From an uncultured Lachnospiraceae bacterium (GTDB lineage: Bacteria > Bacillota > Clostridia > Lachnospirales > Lachnospiraceae), in NCBI GenBank assembly GCA_910577175.1, contig CAJTLU010000006.1:184240-206979 (forward strand): DNA of 22,740 nucleotides. The letters are read 5' to 3'. Shown here in pieces: positions 15,891 through 22,740 of the stretch. The position numbers and the translations under genes were made by a program. Position 1 is the first letter of the stretch; every line of letters starts with the position of its first letter. A model generated the notes under the pieces. The model made no database searches, was not told the DNA's origin, and worked only from the letters and a program-made list of their open reading frames with translations.

Positions 15891-18461
15891 ATGGACGAAC
15901 ATATCTTTGATAAGATACAGGAGGTTGACCTCCAAAAGACCATGGAATCATCGTATGTAAACTATGCGATGTCGGTCATTGCATCCCGTGCCCTTCCGGA
16001 CGCCAGGGATGGTTTAAAGCCGGTACAAAGAAGAATTTTATATGCGATGATAGAGCTGAATAATGGTCCCGACAAGCCGCATAGAAAGTGTGCGCGTATT
16101 GTCGGCGATACGATGGGTAAATATCATCCGCACGGAGACAGCTCTATTTACGGAGCCCTTGTTAATCTTGCACAGGAATGGTCTACCCGCTATCCGTTAG
16201 TAGACGGGCACGGGAACTTCGGTTCGATAGACGGTGACGGCGCCGCTGCAATGCGTTATACTGAAGCAAGACTAAGTAAGATTTCTATGGAGATGCTTTC
16301 CGATATTAACAAGGATACGGTTGACTTTGAACCGAACTTTGATGAAACGGAAAAAGAACCGGCAATTCTGCCGTCACGCTTTCCGAATCTTTTAGTAAAC
16401 GGAACGACTGGTATTGCAGTAGGTATGGCGACTAATATTCCGCCGCATAATCTGAAGGAAACCATCCAGGCAGTTATCCGGATTATTGATAACAAGGTAA
16501 ATGATAAAGAGACCTCTATAGAGGAGCTGTTAGAAATTGTTAAGGGGCCTGACTTTCCGACTGGTGCAACAATTCTCGGTACTAGAGGGATTCAGGAAGC
16601 ATACCGGACCGGGCGCGGCAAAATAAAGGTACGCGCGGTAACGAACATTGAAACTCTTCCGAATGGAAAGAGCAATATTATCGTAACCGAGCTTCCGTAT
16701 ATGGTCAATAAGGCAAGACTGATTGAAAAGATTGCCGAGCTGGTACGGGATAAGAAAATTGACGGTATTACAATGATACAGGATGAGTCTGACCGTGAGG
16801 GAATGCGCATCTGTATCGAATTGCGCCGTGACGCAAACGCGAATGTTATTTTGAACCAGCTTTATAAGCATACCCAGCTGCAGGATACGTTTGGCGTAAT
16901 TATGTTAGCGCTGGTGGAGGGCGAGCCAAAGGTGCTTTCTCTTCCGGAGGCACTGGATGTTTATTTAAAGCATCAGGAAGAGGTAGTAACACGCCGGACC
17001 CGGTACGACTTAAATAAGGCGGAGGAGCGCGCCCATATTTTAAGAGGATTGCTGATTGCCTTAGATAATATTGATGAGGTTATTAAGATTATCCGCAGCT
17101 CGAAAAACGGCGCGGAGGCGAAAGAGCGTCTGATGGAGCGCTTCGGTCTGGATGATGTGCAGGCACAGGCAATTATTGATATGCGTCTGCGTGCATTGAC
17201 TGGTTTGGAGCGGGAGAAAATTGAACAGGAGCATGCAGAGTTAATGCAAAAGATTGCAGAGTTTAAAGCAATCCTTGCCGATGAAAAGCTTTTGCTTGGT
17301 GTAATTCGTAAGGAGATTGATGAAATTGCTGAAAAATATGGCGATGAGCGTAGAACCTCTATCGGATATGACGATGAGGACTTTACGGATGAGGACCTGA
17401 TTCCGGATGAACTTACCGTGATTGCCATGACAAAGCTCGGCTATATTAAGCGCATGACAGTGGATAACTTTAAGAGCCAGCATCGTGGCGGTAAAGGTAT
17501 TAAGGGCATGCAGACAATAGAGGACGATTATATTGAAGAGCTCTTTATGACGAAAACGCATCATTACATTATGTTCTTTACGAACAAGGGGCGCGTTTAC
17601 CGTATCAAGGGTTATGAGATACCGGAATCCAGTAGAACCGCGAGAGGGACGGCAATTATCAATCTTTTGCAGCTTCTGCCGGAGGAAAAAATAACCGCAG
17701 TCATTACATTAAAGGAGTTTGACGACCAGAGATACCTGTTTATGGCAACCAAGTCCGGTATTGTGAAAAAGACAAAGGTAAAAGAGTATATGAATATCCG
17801 TAAAACCGGTCTTCAGGCGATTAGTCTCAGGGAGGATGACGAGCTGATTGAAGTAAAGGCAACGAACGGAGAAAAGGATATTCTTCTGGTAACAAAGTAT
17901 GGTATGTGCATCCGTTTCAGGGAAAAGGATGTGCGTTCTACAGGACGTGTTTCCATGGGTGTAATCGGTATGACATTAGACGACGGCGACGAGGTTGTCG
18001 CAATGCAGATGAACACGCAAGGAAAATATCTTCTGACAGTTTCTGAAAACGGCTATGGGAAGAGAACAGAAATTGAAGAGTTTAATGCGCAGCACCGCGG
18101 CGGCAAGGGTGTCAAGTGTTATAAGATTATGGAAAAGACAGGAAATATTGTCGGTGCCAAGGCAGTCGGGGAGCAGCAGGAGATTATGATTATCACGAAC
18201 GAAGGTATTATTATCCGGATTGCAGTCAGTGATATCAGTATCCTTGGACGTATTACCTCCGGCGTAAAGCTGATTCATATGGATACCGAAAATGATATCC
18301 GTGTTGCAAGCTTTACGAAAGTAAAGGAAGCCGAAGGAAGTGAAACCCAGGAAATTATATTAGAGCAGATGGAAAAGGCTATGTTAGAGGAGGATGAACA
18401 GGTATCGGATTCCGATGAGGCGGATGAGCCTGAAGAGTCCGGGGAGTCAGACGGACAGTAA
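15891..18461 (+). CDS. gyrA: DNA gyrase subunit A
   Basis: The DNA-cleaving subunit of gyrase. The 856-residue protein has catalytic Y123 (AAMRYTEAR) and the HPHGDSS element. The C-terminal beta-pinwheel carries a GyrA-box-like QHRGGKG (in FKSQHRGGKGIKGM) and a second QHRGGKG nearer the end, where the canonical box is QRRGGKG. The protein ends in an acidic tail rich in Glu/Asp/Ser, which in other gyrases modulates DNA wrapping. In the quinolone-determining region S84 corresponds to E. coli Ser83 and G88 to Asp87. AGGAGG lies 5 nt before the ATG; the gene starts 41 nt after gyrB and is followed by a hairpin. Confidence 0.97.
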   Translation: MDEHIFDKIQEVDLQKTMESSYVNYAMSVIASRALPDARDGLKPVQRRILYAMIELNNGPDKPHRKCARIVGDTMGKYHPHGDSSIYGALVNLAQEWSTRYPLVDGHGNFGSIDGDGAAAMRYTEARLSKISMEMLSDINKDTVDFEPNFDETEKEPAILPSRFPNLLVNGTTGIAVGMATNIPPHNLKETIQAVIRIIDNKVNDKETSIEELLEIVKGPDFPTGATILGTRGIQEAYRTGRGKIKVRAVTNIETLPNGKSNIIVTELPYMVNKARLIEKIAELVRDKKIDGITMIQDESDREGMRICIELRRDANANVILNQLYKHTQLQDTFGVIMLALVEGEPKVLSLPEALDVYLKHQEEVVTRRTRYDLNKAEERAHILRGLLIALDNIDEVIKIIRSSKNGAEAKERLMERFGLDDVQAQAIIDMRLRALTGLEREKIEQEHAELMQKIAEFKAILADEKLLLGVIRKEIDEIAEKYGDERRTSIGYDDEDFTDEDLIPDELTVIAMTKLGYIKRMTVDNFKSQHRGGKGIKGMQTIEDDYIEELFMTKTHHYIMFFTNKGRVYRIKGYEIPESSRTARGTAIINLLQLLPEEKITAVITLKEFDDQRYLFMATKSGIVKKTKVKEYMNIRKTGLQAISLREDDELIEVKATNGEKDILLVTKYGMCIRFREKDVRSTGRVSMGVIGMTLDDGDEVVAMQMNTQGKYLLTVSENGYGKRTEIEEFNAQHRGGKGVKCYKIMEKTGNIVGAKAVGEQQEIMIITNEGIIIRIAVSDISILGRITSGVKLIHMDTENDIRVASFTKVKEAEGSETQEIILEQMEKAMLEEDEQVSDSDEADEPEESGESDGQ

Positions 18462-18476
18462 TTAAAAAGTATTGGA

Positions 18477-18522
18477 AAAACCGTCGTAGGGGAAGGCAGC
18501 AAGAGACTCCTGCGGCGGTTTT
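18477..18522 (+). terminator. Hairpin terminator/attenuator after gyrA
   Basis: Positions 18477-18490 pair with 18509-18522 over 14 bp with two G-U pairs (A4-CCG..AGG with CCT..CGG-T4), around an 18-nt loop. The 3' arm ends in TTTT and then GATATT, a short T-run. It probably ends the dnaN-gyrA unit, perhaps leakily, since the fumarase alpha gene starts only 30 nt later and no promoter is evident between. Confidence 0.7.
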
Positions 18523-18552
18523 GATATTAAGAGGAAGAAAGGAAATGATGAG

Positions 18553-19395
18553 ATGAGAATAGTGCATACGGATATCGTCAGGGATGCCATAAAAGAAATG
18601 TGTATCGAAGCAAATCTCGTACTTTCCGGGGATGTGGAAAGACGGATTTGCGAAGCAAGAAAGCAGGAGACTTCTGAATTGGGAAGAAAAATACTTTCCC
18701 AGCTGAAAGAGAATATGGAAATTGCGGAGGCAGAATGTATTCCAATCTGCCAGGACACCGGTATGGCAGTTGTTTTTATGGAAATCGGGCAGGAGGTTCA
18801 TTTGGAAGGGGATTATGTGGAGGATGCCATAAACGAGGGTGTCAGGCAGGGATACCAGGAAGGGTATCTTAGAAAGTCGGTGGTAGGGGACCCGCTGCTC
18901 CGTGTGAATACGAAGGATAATACGCCTGCAGTAATTCATATGAGACTTGTTCCAGGAGAACAGATAAAGATTACGGTGGCGCCAAAGGGCTTTGGCAGTG
19001 AGAATATGAGCCGTGTCATTATGTTAAAGCCGGCAGACGGGGAAGAAGGAGTCAAGGAGGCAGTCATTGAGACAGTTAAGCTGGCAGGACCGAATGCCTG
19101 CCCGCCGTTAGTGGTCGGCGTCGGGATTGGCGGAACATTTGAACAGTGTGCGCTGCTTGCTAAAAGGGCGTTGGCAAGAAGTCTGGATGTCCGTTCAGAG
19201 CTGCCGCATATCCGTGCAATGGAGGAAGAGCTGTTTACAAAAATAAACCAATTAAATATCGGTCCCGGAGGACTTGGCGGAACAGTAACAGCGCTTGGTG
19301 TCAATATTGAAACGTATCCAACGCATATTGCAGGACTTCCGGTTGCGGTGAATATCTGCTGTCATGTCAACCGGCATGTGACAAGAGTGATTTAA
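18553..19395 (+). CDS. Class I fumarate hydratase / tartrate dehydratase, alpha subunit
   Basis: The [4Fe-4S]-cluster subunit of a two-subunit hydro-lyase, probably converting malate to fumarate in a partial TCA pathway. Tartrate dehydratase (TtdA) is the alternative, since the families cannot be separated by sequence alone. The 280-residue length matches the separate alpha subunit. Candidate cluster cysteines are C66 (PICQDTGM), C183 (GPNACPPLVVGVGIGG) and C269 or C270 (NICCHVNRH). Family motifs GGLGGTVTALGVN and the end HVNRHVTRVI are present. The ATG has AAGGA about 9 nt upstream. It follows the gyrA hairpin closely and is separated from its beta subunit by 175 nt. Confidence 0.9.
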   Translation: MRIVHTDIVRDAIKEMCIEANLVLSGDVERRICEARKQETSELGRKILSQLKENMEIAEAECIPICQDTGMAVVFMEIGQEVHLEGDYVEDAINEGVRQGYQEGYLRKSVVGDPLLRVNTKDNTPAVIHMRLVPGEQIKITVAPKGFGSENMSRVIMLKPADGEEGVKEAVIETVKLAGPNACPPLVVGVGIGGTFEQCALLAKRALARSLDVRSELPHIRAMEEELFTKINQLNIGPGGLGGTVTALGVNIETYPTHIAGLPVAVNICCHVNRHVTRVI

Positions 19396-19396
19396 G

Positions 19397-19503
19397 TTAT
19401 CAACAGCCTGTTTGTGATATGAGGGGATAGGCGGATTTCTTGGATGTCTTTTGTGGAAAAGCTGTGGATAAGTATGGTAAAAATTCACTAGTCATGTGGA
19501 AAA
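19397..19503. promoter_or_regulatory. DnaA-box-like cluster upstream of the fumarase beta gene
   Basis: One perfect box, TGTGGATAA (19463-19471, minus), is accompanied by three one-mismatch sites: TTATCAACA (19397-19405), TGTGGAAAA (19452-19460) and TGTGGAAAA (19495-19503). Two neighbours start 11 bp apart in the same orientation. The last site lies between the -35 and -10 of the downstream promoter. DnaA binding is an inference from sequence. Confidence 0.5.
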
Positions 19504-19518
19504 ATAGTATGATATAAT
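19489..19518 (+). promoter_or_regulatory. Extended -10 promoter for fumarase beta
   Basis: TGATATAAT (19510-19518) is a TGn extended -10 with a perfect TATAAT. TAGTCA (19489-19494, 4/6) lies 18 nt upstream. The start codon is about 50 nt downstream. This implies the beta subunit can be transcribed separately from the alpha subunit. Confidence 0.65.
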
Positions 19519-19570
19519 GGAATAATCAATACGGATTACTAATATTACTGAAATACGAGGAATGATTTCT

Positions 19571-20095
19571 ATGGAGAAAAGAATACATACGCCGCTTACC
19601 AAAGAGATTGCAAGGACGTTATGCGCAGGAGATTATGTTTATCTGACCGGTACGATTTATTCCGCAAGGGATGCGGCGCATAAGCGTCTTACAGAAAGTC
19701 TGGCAGCGGGGGAAGCGCTTCCGCTTCCGTTAGAAAATGAAATTATTTATTATCTCGGACCGACACCGCCCCGTCCGGGTCAGGCGATTGGTTCGGCGGG
19801 ACCGACAACGGCAAGCCGTATGGATAAGTATGCGCCGGCACTGCTTGAGCTTGGGCAGACGGGCATGATAGGTAAGGGAAGGCGTTCGGAAGAGGTCATT
19901 GCATCTATGAAAAAAAATTCTGCCGTGTATTTTGCAGCGGTGGGAGGCGCCGGTGCGCTGCTTTCCAAATGTATTAAAAAGGCAGAAGTAATTGCCTATG
20001 AAGATTTAGGTGCAGAAGCAATTTACAAATTATCAGTAGAAGATTTTCCAATAATTGTGGTAATTGATTGTAATGGGAACAACTTGTATCATTAA
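19571..20095 (+). CDS. Class I fumarate hydratase / tartrate dehydratase, beta subunit
   Basis: The partner of the alpha subunit, contributing substrate-binding residues to the shared active site. The 174-residue product has the family signatures GDYVYLTGTIYSARDAAHKR and GPTPPRPGQAIGSAGPTTAS, then RMDKY, MIGKGRR and AVYFAAVGGAGALLSK. The ATG at 19571 is preferred (GAGGA 9 nt upstream) over the ATG at 19562, which abuts that site. The gene ends in DCNGNNLYH. No GC-rich terminator is visible in the AT-rich DNA behind it. Confidence 0.9.
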   Translation: MEKRIHTPLTKEIARTLCAGDYVYLTGTIYSARDAAHKRLTESLAAGEALPLPLENEIIYYLGPTPPRPGQAIGSAGPTTASRMDKYAPALLELGQTGMIGKGRRSEEVIASMKKNSAVYFAAVGGAGALLSKCIKKAEVIAYEDLGAEAIYKLSVEDFPIIVVIDCNGNNLYH

Positions 20096-20151
20096 TTTTA
20101 AAAAAATTGACAGAGTAGTTTTTAAAAAATTAAGAAAGTAGTTATAATGCT

Positions 20152-20180
20152 TTGACAAGGAAAGCAAAATGTGGTATTCT
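20152..20180 (+). promoter_or_regulatory. Promoter of the chemotaxis receptor gene
   Basis: A perfect TTGACA (20152-20157) and TATTCT (20175-20180, 4/6) are spaced by 17 nt. The transcript would have a leader of about 110 nt before the ATG at 20297. I see no SigD-type motagen motif and no recognisable riboswitch in the leader, only a weak ACAAT/ATTGT stem near 20200. Confidence 0.65.
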
Positions 20181-20296
20181 ATACAATACAGAGTGGGGTA
20201 CAATCAAGTTATTGTGCTAAATATTAAGTTCAGGCAGAGGGATTTGGTTTGGAGGAAGTTTTTGTAAGGTTCAAAAGATTCAGGAGGTAAGAGGTA

Positions 20297-22333
20297 ATGA
20301 AAAAGAGGAAAGTAAAAGTATCTTATCTGATTACTGCATTGATTTTAACTGTACAGTGCATTGTATTATGCGTCCTGTATTTTTTTGTAAAGATGCAGCT
20401 TACAAAAAATATCAGGGATAACACAGTTGCAAACATGCAGACAATTGTAACAGAGCGTTCTTCCATTATTGAGAATTATGTGGAAGAGACAGAAATGTAC
20501 CTGACCGCATATAGCAGAGCCGGAGAGATTACCGCTTTGTTAAAGAATCCGAACGATGCAGCGGCGCAGGCGGCAGCACAGAAGTATACGGAAAAGTTCA
20601 GTGCAGATATGGATTATCTGGAGGGCATTTATGCAAGTGAATGGAATACGCACGTTCTGACACATACCAGTGCCAAGGTAGTAGGTATTACCACCAGAAC
20701 CGGAGACTCTCTGGCAGCATTACAGAAGTCCATGCTGGAGGCAGACGGGGTATACAATACCGGTTTCATTATTTCCCCGGCAACCGGACAGCAGATTATT
20801 TCGATGTACCGTGCTGTTTTTGATGAGAATAATGAACCGATTGGATTAGTCGGCGGCGGTATTTTTACGACTGGATTAAAGAACCTGCTTGACAGCTTTC
20901 CTGTTGGCGATTTAAAGCAGGCAAAGTATTTCCTGATTAATGCGAAAACAGGCGAATATATCTTCCACGAATCGGAGGATATGCTTGGCGTTGTTGCAGA
21001 GGAACAATACATAAAAGATATTATTAACAGAGTGTCTGCAGGCGGAGATGCGACCGACTTTGACGAAGAGGGCGGAAGCATTGCAGCATATCATTATATG
21101 GCTGACAGAGGCTGGATCTTTTTATTAACAGATACCTCCGATGAGATATTTGCATCTGTAAATCAGACAAAGCAGATTTTGTTAATTTTATGTCTGGTTG
21201 CAATTATATTGTTAACTCTGGTATCGTTCTTAACAATTTCTGTTTCGATGAAACCGCTCAGCCCGATTGGGAAAATACTGCTTCGTATTGCACATTGCAA
21301 TCTGAGTGAAGATGAAGAGGTACTGAAGTATGTAAACCGGAATGATGACCTTGGTGGAATTGCAGAGGCGTCTAAGGTGGTAATTGATTCCTTGCGCGGT
21401 ATTATTGTTACATTGAAGGACTGCTGTAAGCAAATGAATGTAAAGGGCCATGATTTGAAGGATTCCTCCGTGAATCTGGTAGACTGTGTAACTGACAATA
21501 TTGCGATTACCGAAGAGCTTTCTGCAAGTCTGGAAAATGTAAATATAGCAACCGAGAATATTAACCAGGAAATCAACAGTATCCATACGGCAATCAGTTC
21601 TATTGCCGATAGTCTGTCAGACAGTAACTCCTCCAGCGATGTAATGCTTGGCGGAGCAAATCAGATGAAGGATACGGCTAAGAATGCGTTCCATGAAAGT
21701 AAGAGCAAGTTAGAGGATACGAAGAAGTCGGTGAAGGAAGCAATGGAAAGCCTGAACAGTCTGTCACAGATTAACGGAATGGCTTCCAGTATCCTGGATA
21801 TTGCATCACAGACGAACCTTTTGTCAATCAATGCTGCGATTGAAGCTGCAAGGTCAGGAGAAGCCGGCAGAGGCTTTGCCGTTGTAGCAGAGGAAATCGG
21901 CAAGCTGGCAGACACTTCAAAGGATACGGCTTCACAGATTCAAAAGCTGTGCGAGTTCTCAAACAGAAGTATTGCAACCGTAAACGAATGTGTAGAAGAG
22001 ATTATGTCCTTTATGGAAAATGATGTTCTGGACAGCTTTGGCGAGTTTGTAACACACTCGGAGGATTACACGGTATCTGTAGAAAAGATTAAGCAGGATA
22101 TTGCCCAGGTCAGCAATTTTGTAGAAAATCTGGAAAAATCCGTTGAGGAGATATCCAGCAATATTACAGATGTAAACTACAGTGCAAAGGAAAATAAAGA
22201 GGCAATCGAGGTAATTGTGGATAAGAGTGAAGTTACTTCGGAAATTGCGCATGGTATCCAAAAGCAGTCGGAAGAGAATCGTGCGATGGCAGAACGTCTT
22301 GAGGATATCGTAAATAAGTTTACATTAAAGTAA
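20297..22333 (+). CDS. Methyl-accepting chemotaxis protein
   Basis: A transmembrane chemoreceptor that would signal to CheA/CheW. The 678-residue protein has TM1 at about 9-32, an extracellular sensor of about 260 residues (33-292, dCache-like, with YRAVFDENNEPIGLVGGGIF), TM2 at about 293-317, a HAMP-like linker to about 370 and a long helical signalling domain. The conserved hairpin tip runs through DIASQTNLLSINAAIEAARS and GEAGRGFAVVAEEIGKLA (about 501-538). There the family's usual arginine (EVRxLA) is glycine (EIGKLA). No C-terminal NWETF-like pentapeptide is visible. AGGAGG lies 9 nt before the ATG. It stands alone with its own promoter and strong terminator; the ligand is unknown. A perfect DnaA-box sequence (22216-22224) lies inside the gene. 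Confidence 0.93.
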   Translation: MKKRKVKVSYLITALILTVQCIVLCVLYFFVKMQLTKNIRDNTVANMQTIVTERSSIIENYVEETEMYLTAYSRAGEITALLKNPNDAAAQAAAQKYTEKFSADMDYLEGIYASEWNTHVLTHTSAKVVGITTRTGDSLAALQKSMLEADGVYNTGFIISPATGQQIISMYRAVFDENNEPIGLVGGGIFTTGLKNLLDSFPVGDLKQAKYFLINAKTGEYIFHESEDMLGVVAEEQYIKDIINRVSAGGDATDFDEEGGSIAAYHYMADRGWIFLLTDTSDEIFASVNQTKQILLILCLVAIILLTLVSFLTISVSMKPLSPIGKILLRIAHCNLSEDEEVLKYVNRNDDLGGIAEASKVVIDSLRGIIVTLKDCCKQMNVKGHDLKDSSVNLVDCVTDNIAITEELSASLENVNIATENINQEINSIHTAISSIADSLSDSNSSSDVMLGGANQMKDTAKNAFHESKSKLEDTKKSVKEAMESLNSLSQINGMASSILDIASQTNLLSINAAIEAARSGEAGRGFAVVAEEIGKLADTSKDTASQIQKLCEFSNRSIATVNECVEEIMSFMENDVLDSFGEFVTHSEDYTVSVEKIKQDIAQVSNFVENLEKSVEEISSNITDVNYSAKENKEAIEVIVDKSEVTSEIAHGIQKQSEENRAMAERLEDIVNKFTLK

Positions 22334-22368
22334 GTTTAAAGATGTAAAGGCAAAGAATGATTTCATGG

Positions 22369-22396
22369 GACCGCGCTTTGAGCGCGGTCTCTTTTT
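22369..22396 (+). terminator. Intrinsic terminator after the chemoreceptor gene
   Basis: GACCGCGC (22369-22376) and GCGCGGTC (22382-22389) form a perfect 8-bp GC-rich stem with a TTTGA loop, followed by TCTTTTT. A textbook rho-independent terminator 36 nt after the stop. Confidence 0.95.
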
Positions 22397-22539
22397 CTTT
22401 GTCTGTCAAAGGGCGTTTTGTTTAAGAGAAAAGTCAGGTCTACCCTGTAGCAGTTCCATGTATTTTAAGCGGAAAAGCAGGAAAAAATAGAGGAACAGGC
22501 AGAGGAAGAAGATAAATTAGAATAAATTCAAAATAATTA
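22397..22539. other. Intergenic spacer with no recognised gene
   Basis: Between the chemoreceptor terminator and the tRNA promoter there is no gene I can support. A Glu/Lys-rich reading frame of 18 codons (22469-22525) follows directly after an in-frame stop and has no start codon. It could be the relic of a lost gene or chance composition. Confidence 0.5.
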
Positions 22540-22568
22540 TTGACATTCGGAAGAAATCTTGCTATAAT
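22540..22568 (+). promoter_or_regulatory. Consensus promoter of tRNA-Ser
   Basis: TTGACA (22540-22545) and TATAAT (22563-22568) are both perfect, spaced by 17 nt, and preceded by TGC so that the -10 is also extended. This is the strongest promoter in the window, as expected for a stable RNA gene. Confidence 0.93.
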
Positions 22569-22574
22569 GAACAA

Positions 22575-22628
22575 TGCGCTAACAAAAGCAGCGCAAAACT
22601 GAATACCTTGGAATGGCACTTCAGAAGT
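22575..22628 (+). other. Structured 5' leader of the tRNA-Ser transcript
   Basis: The predicted transcript starts near 22575, about 54 nt before the mature tRNA. It can form TGCGCT/AGCGCA (22575-22580 with 22590-22595), and CACTT/AAGTG (22618-22622 with 22626-22630) reaching into the first tRNA bases. RNase P would remove the leader; the second stem competes with the acceptor stem. Confidence 0.45.
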
Positions 22629-22716
22629 GGAGAAATACTCAAGAGGCTGAAGAGGCGCCCCTGCTAAGGGTGTAGGTCGGGCAACCGGCGCGAGGGTTCA
22701 AATCCCTCTTTCTCCG
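22629..22716 (+). tRNA. tRNA-Ser (anticodon GCU)
   Basis: An 88-nt class II tRNA. The acceptor stem is GGAGAAA (22629-22635) with TTTCTCC (22709-22715) and discriminator G22716. The anticodon stem is CGCCC/GGGTG (22656-22660 with 22668-22672), with loop CTGCTAA and anticodon GCT at 22663-22665, reading AGC/AGU serine codons. A long variable arm (about 22673-22691) and a T arm with GGTTCAAATCC follow. CCA is not encoded (GTTCC follows). A T-rich stretch lies after it to the window end. Confidence 0.96.
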
Positions 22717-22740
22717 TTCCCTTTTGTTTTTTTGAAAAAA

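Noticed and set aside
18379..18939. A 186-codon minus-strand frame across the gyrA end and the fumarase alpha start
   Set aside because: It runs through the terminator hairpin and antisense to two clear genes; no motif or start signal supports it.
20107..20148. TTGACA (20107) with TATAAT (20143) as a chemoreceptor promoter
   Set aside because: The two hexamers are 30 nt apart, which is incompatible with a SigA promoter; the 20152/20175 pair has 17-nt spacing.
22469..22525. Glu/Lys-rich 18-codon frame before the tRNA promoter as a gene remnant
   Set aside because: It has no start codon, is preceded at once by an in-frame stop and is too short and low-complexity to call a pseudogene.
22629..22740. 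The tRNA-Ser 3' end as a mobile-element attachment site
   Set aside because: No integrase, repeat of the tRNA end or foreign-looking DNA is visible before the window ends.
1..22740. A new defence, mobile or biosynthetic system
   Set aside because: All sizeable coding regions belong to known housekeeping, two-component, fumarase or chemoreceptor families; there is no repeat array, transposase, phage gene or unexplained gene cluster.

Overview
The window is the replication-origin region of a low-to-moderate GC Bacillota (Firmicutes) chromosome. It is most likely from the Clostridia, and the protein style (GyrA/GyrB, two-subunit class I fumarase, DegSU-like pair) suggests Lachnospiraceae. No species is named because nothing here fixes one. 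Every gene left of about 9.53 kb is on the minus strand and every gene right of 9.78 kb is on the plus strand, as expected for replichores diverging from an origin.

Left arm, read leftward from the origin. A strong promoter (9604-9632) drives rpmH-rnpA-yidD-yidC-jag (ribosomal protein L34, RNase P protein, membrane insertion, RNA-binding KhpB/Jag), which ends at an intrinsic terminator (6564-6594). A second run of genes follows with short gaps: mnmE-mnmG (tRNA wobble-uridine modification), rsmG (16S rRNA m7G methylase), a GNAT acetyltransferase, and a DegS/DegU-like two-component pair with an 8-nt gene overlap. Just past degU lie two parS centromere sites, a possible leftward promoter and a 27-bp perfect hairpin at the window edge. 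parA and parB are not in the window.

Centre. dnaA has its own promoter. The dnaA-dnaN gap (11133-11473) carries a DnaA-box cluster, including four same-strand boxes stepped at 10-11 bp, followed by an AT-rich tract. This is the likely oriC and unwinding region.

Right arm. dnaN - S4-domain gene (yaaA type) - recF - gyrB - gyrA form the classic origin-proximal replication/topology operon, closed by a hairpin. Next come the alpha and beta subunits of a class I [4Fe-4S] fumarase/tartrate dehydratase. Unusually, they are separated by 175 nt containing DnaA-box-like sites and a separate extended -10 promoter. A monocistronic methyl-accepting chemotaxis protein with its own promoter and terminator follows, suggesting a motile organism. 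A consensus promoter and a tRNA-Ser(GCU) gene end the window.

I see no CRISPR array, transposase, phage gene or new defence-like gene cluster. The signals beyond textbook synteny are regulatory: parS sites without adjacent parAB, a helically phased DnaA-box array, DnaA boxes dispersed outside oriC (one set within a metabolic promoter), and overlapping hairpins between jag and mnmE.
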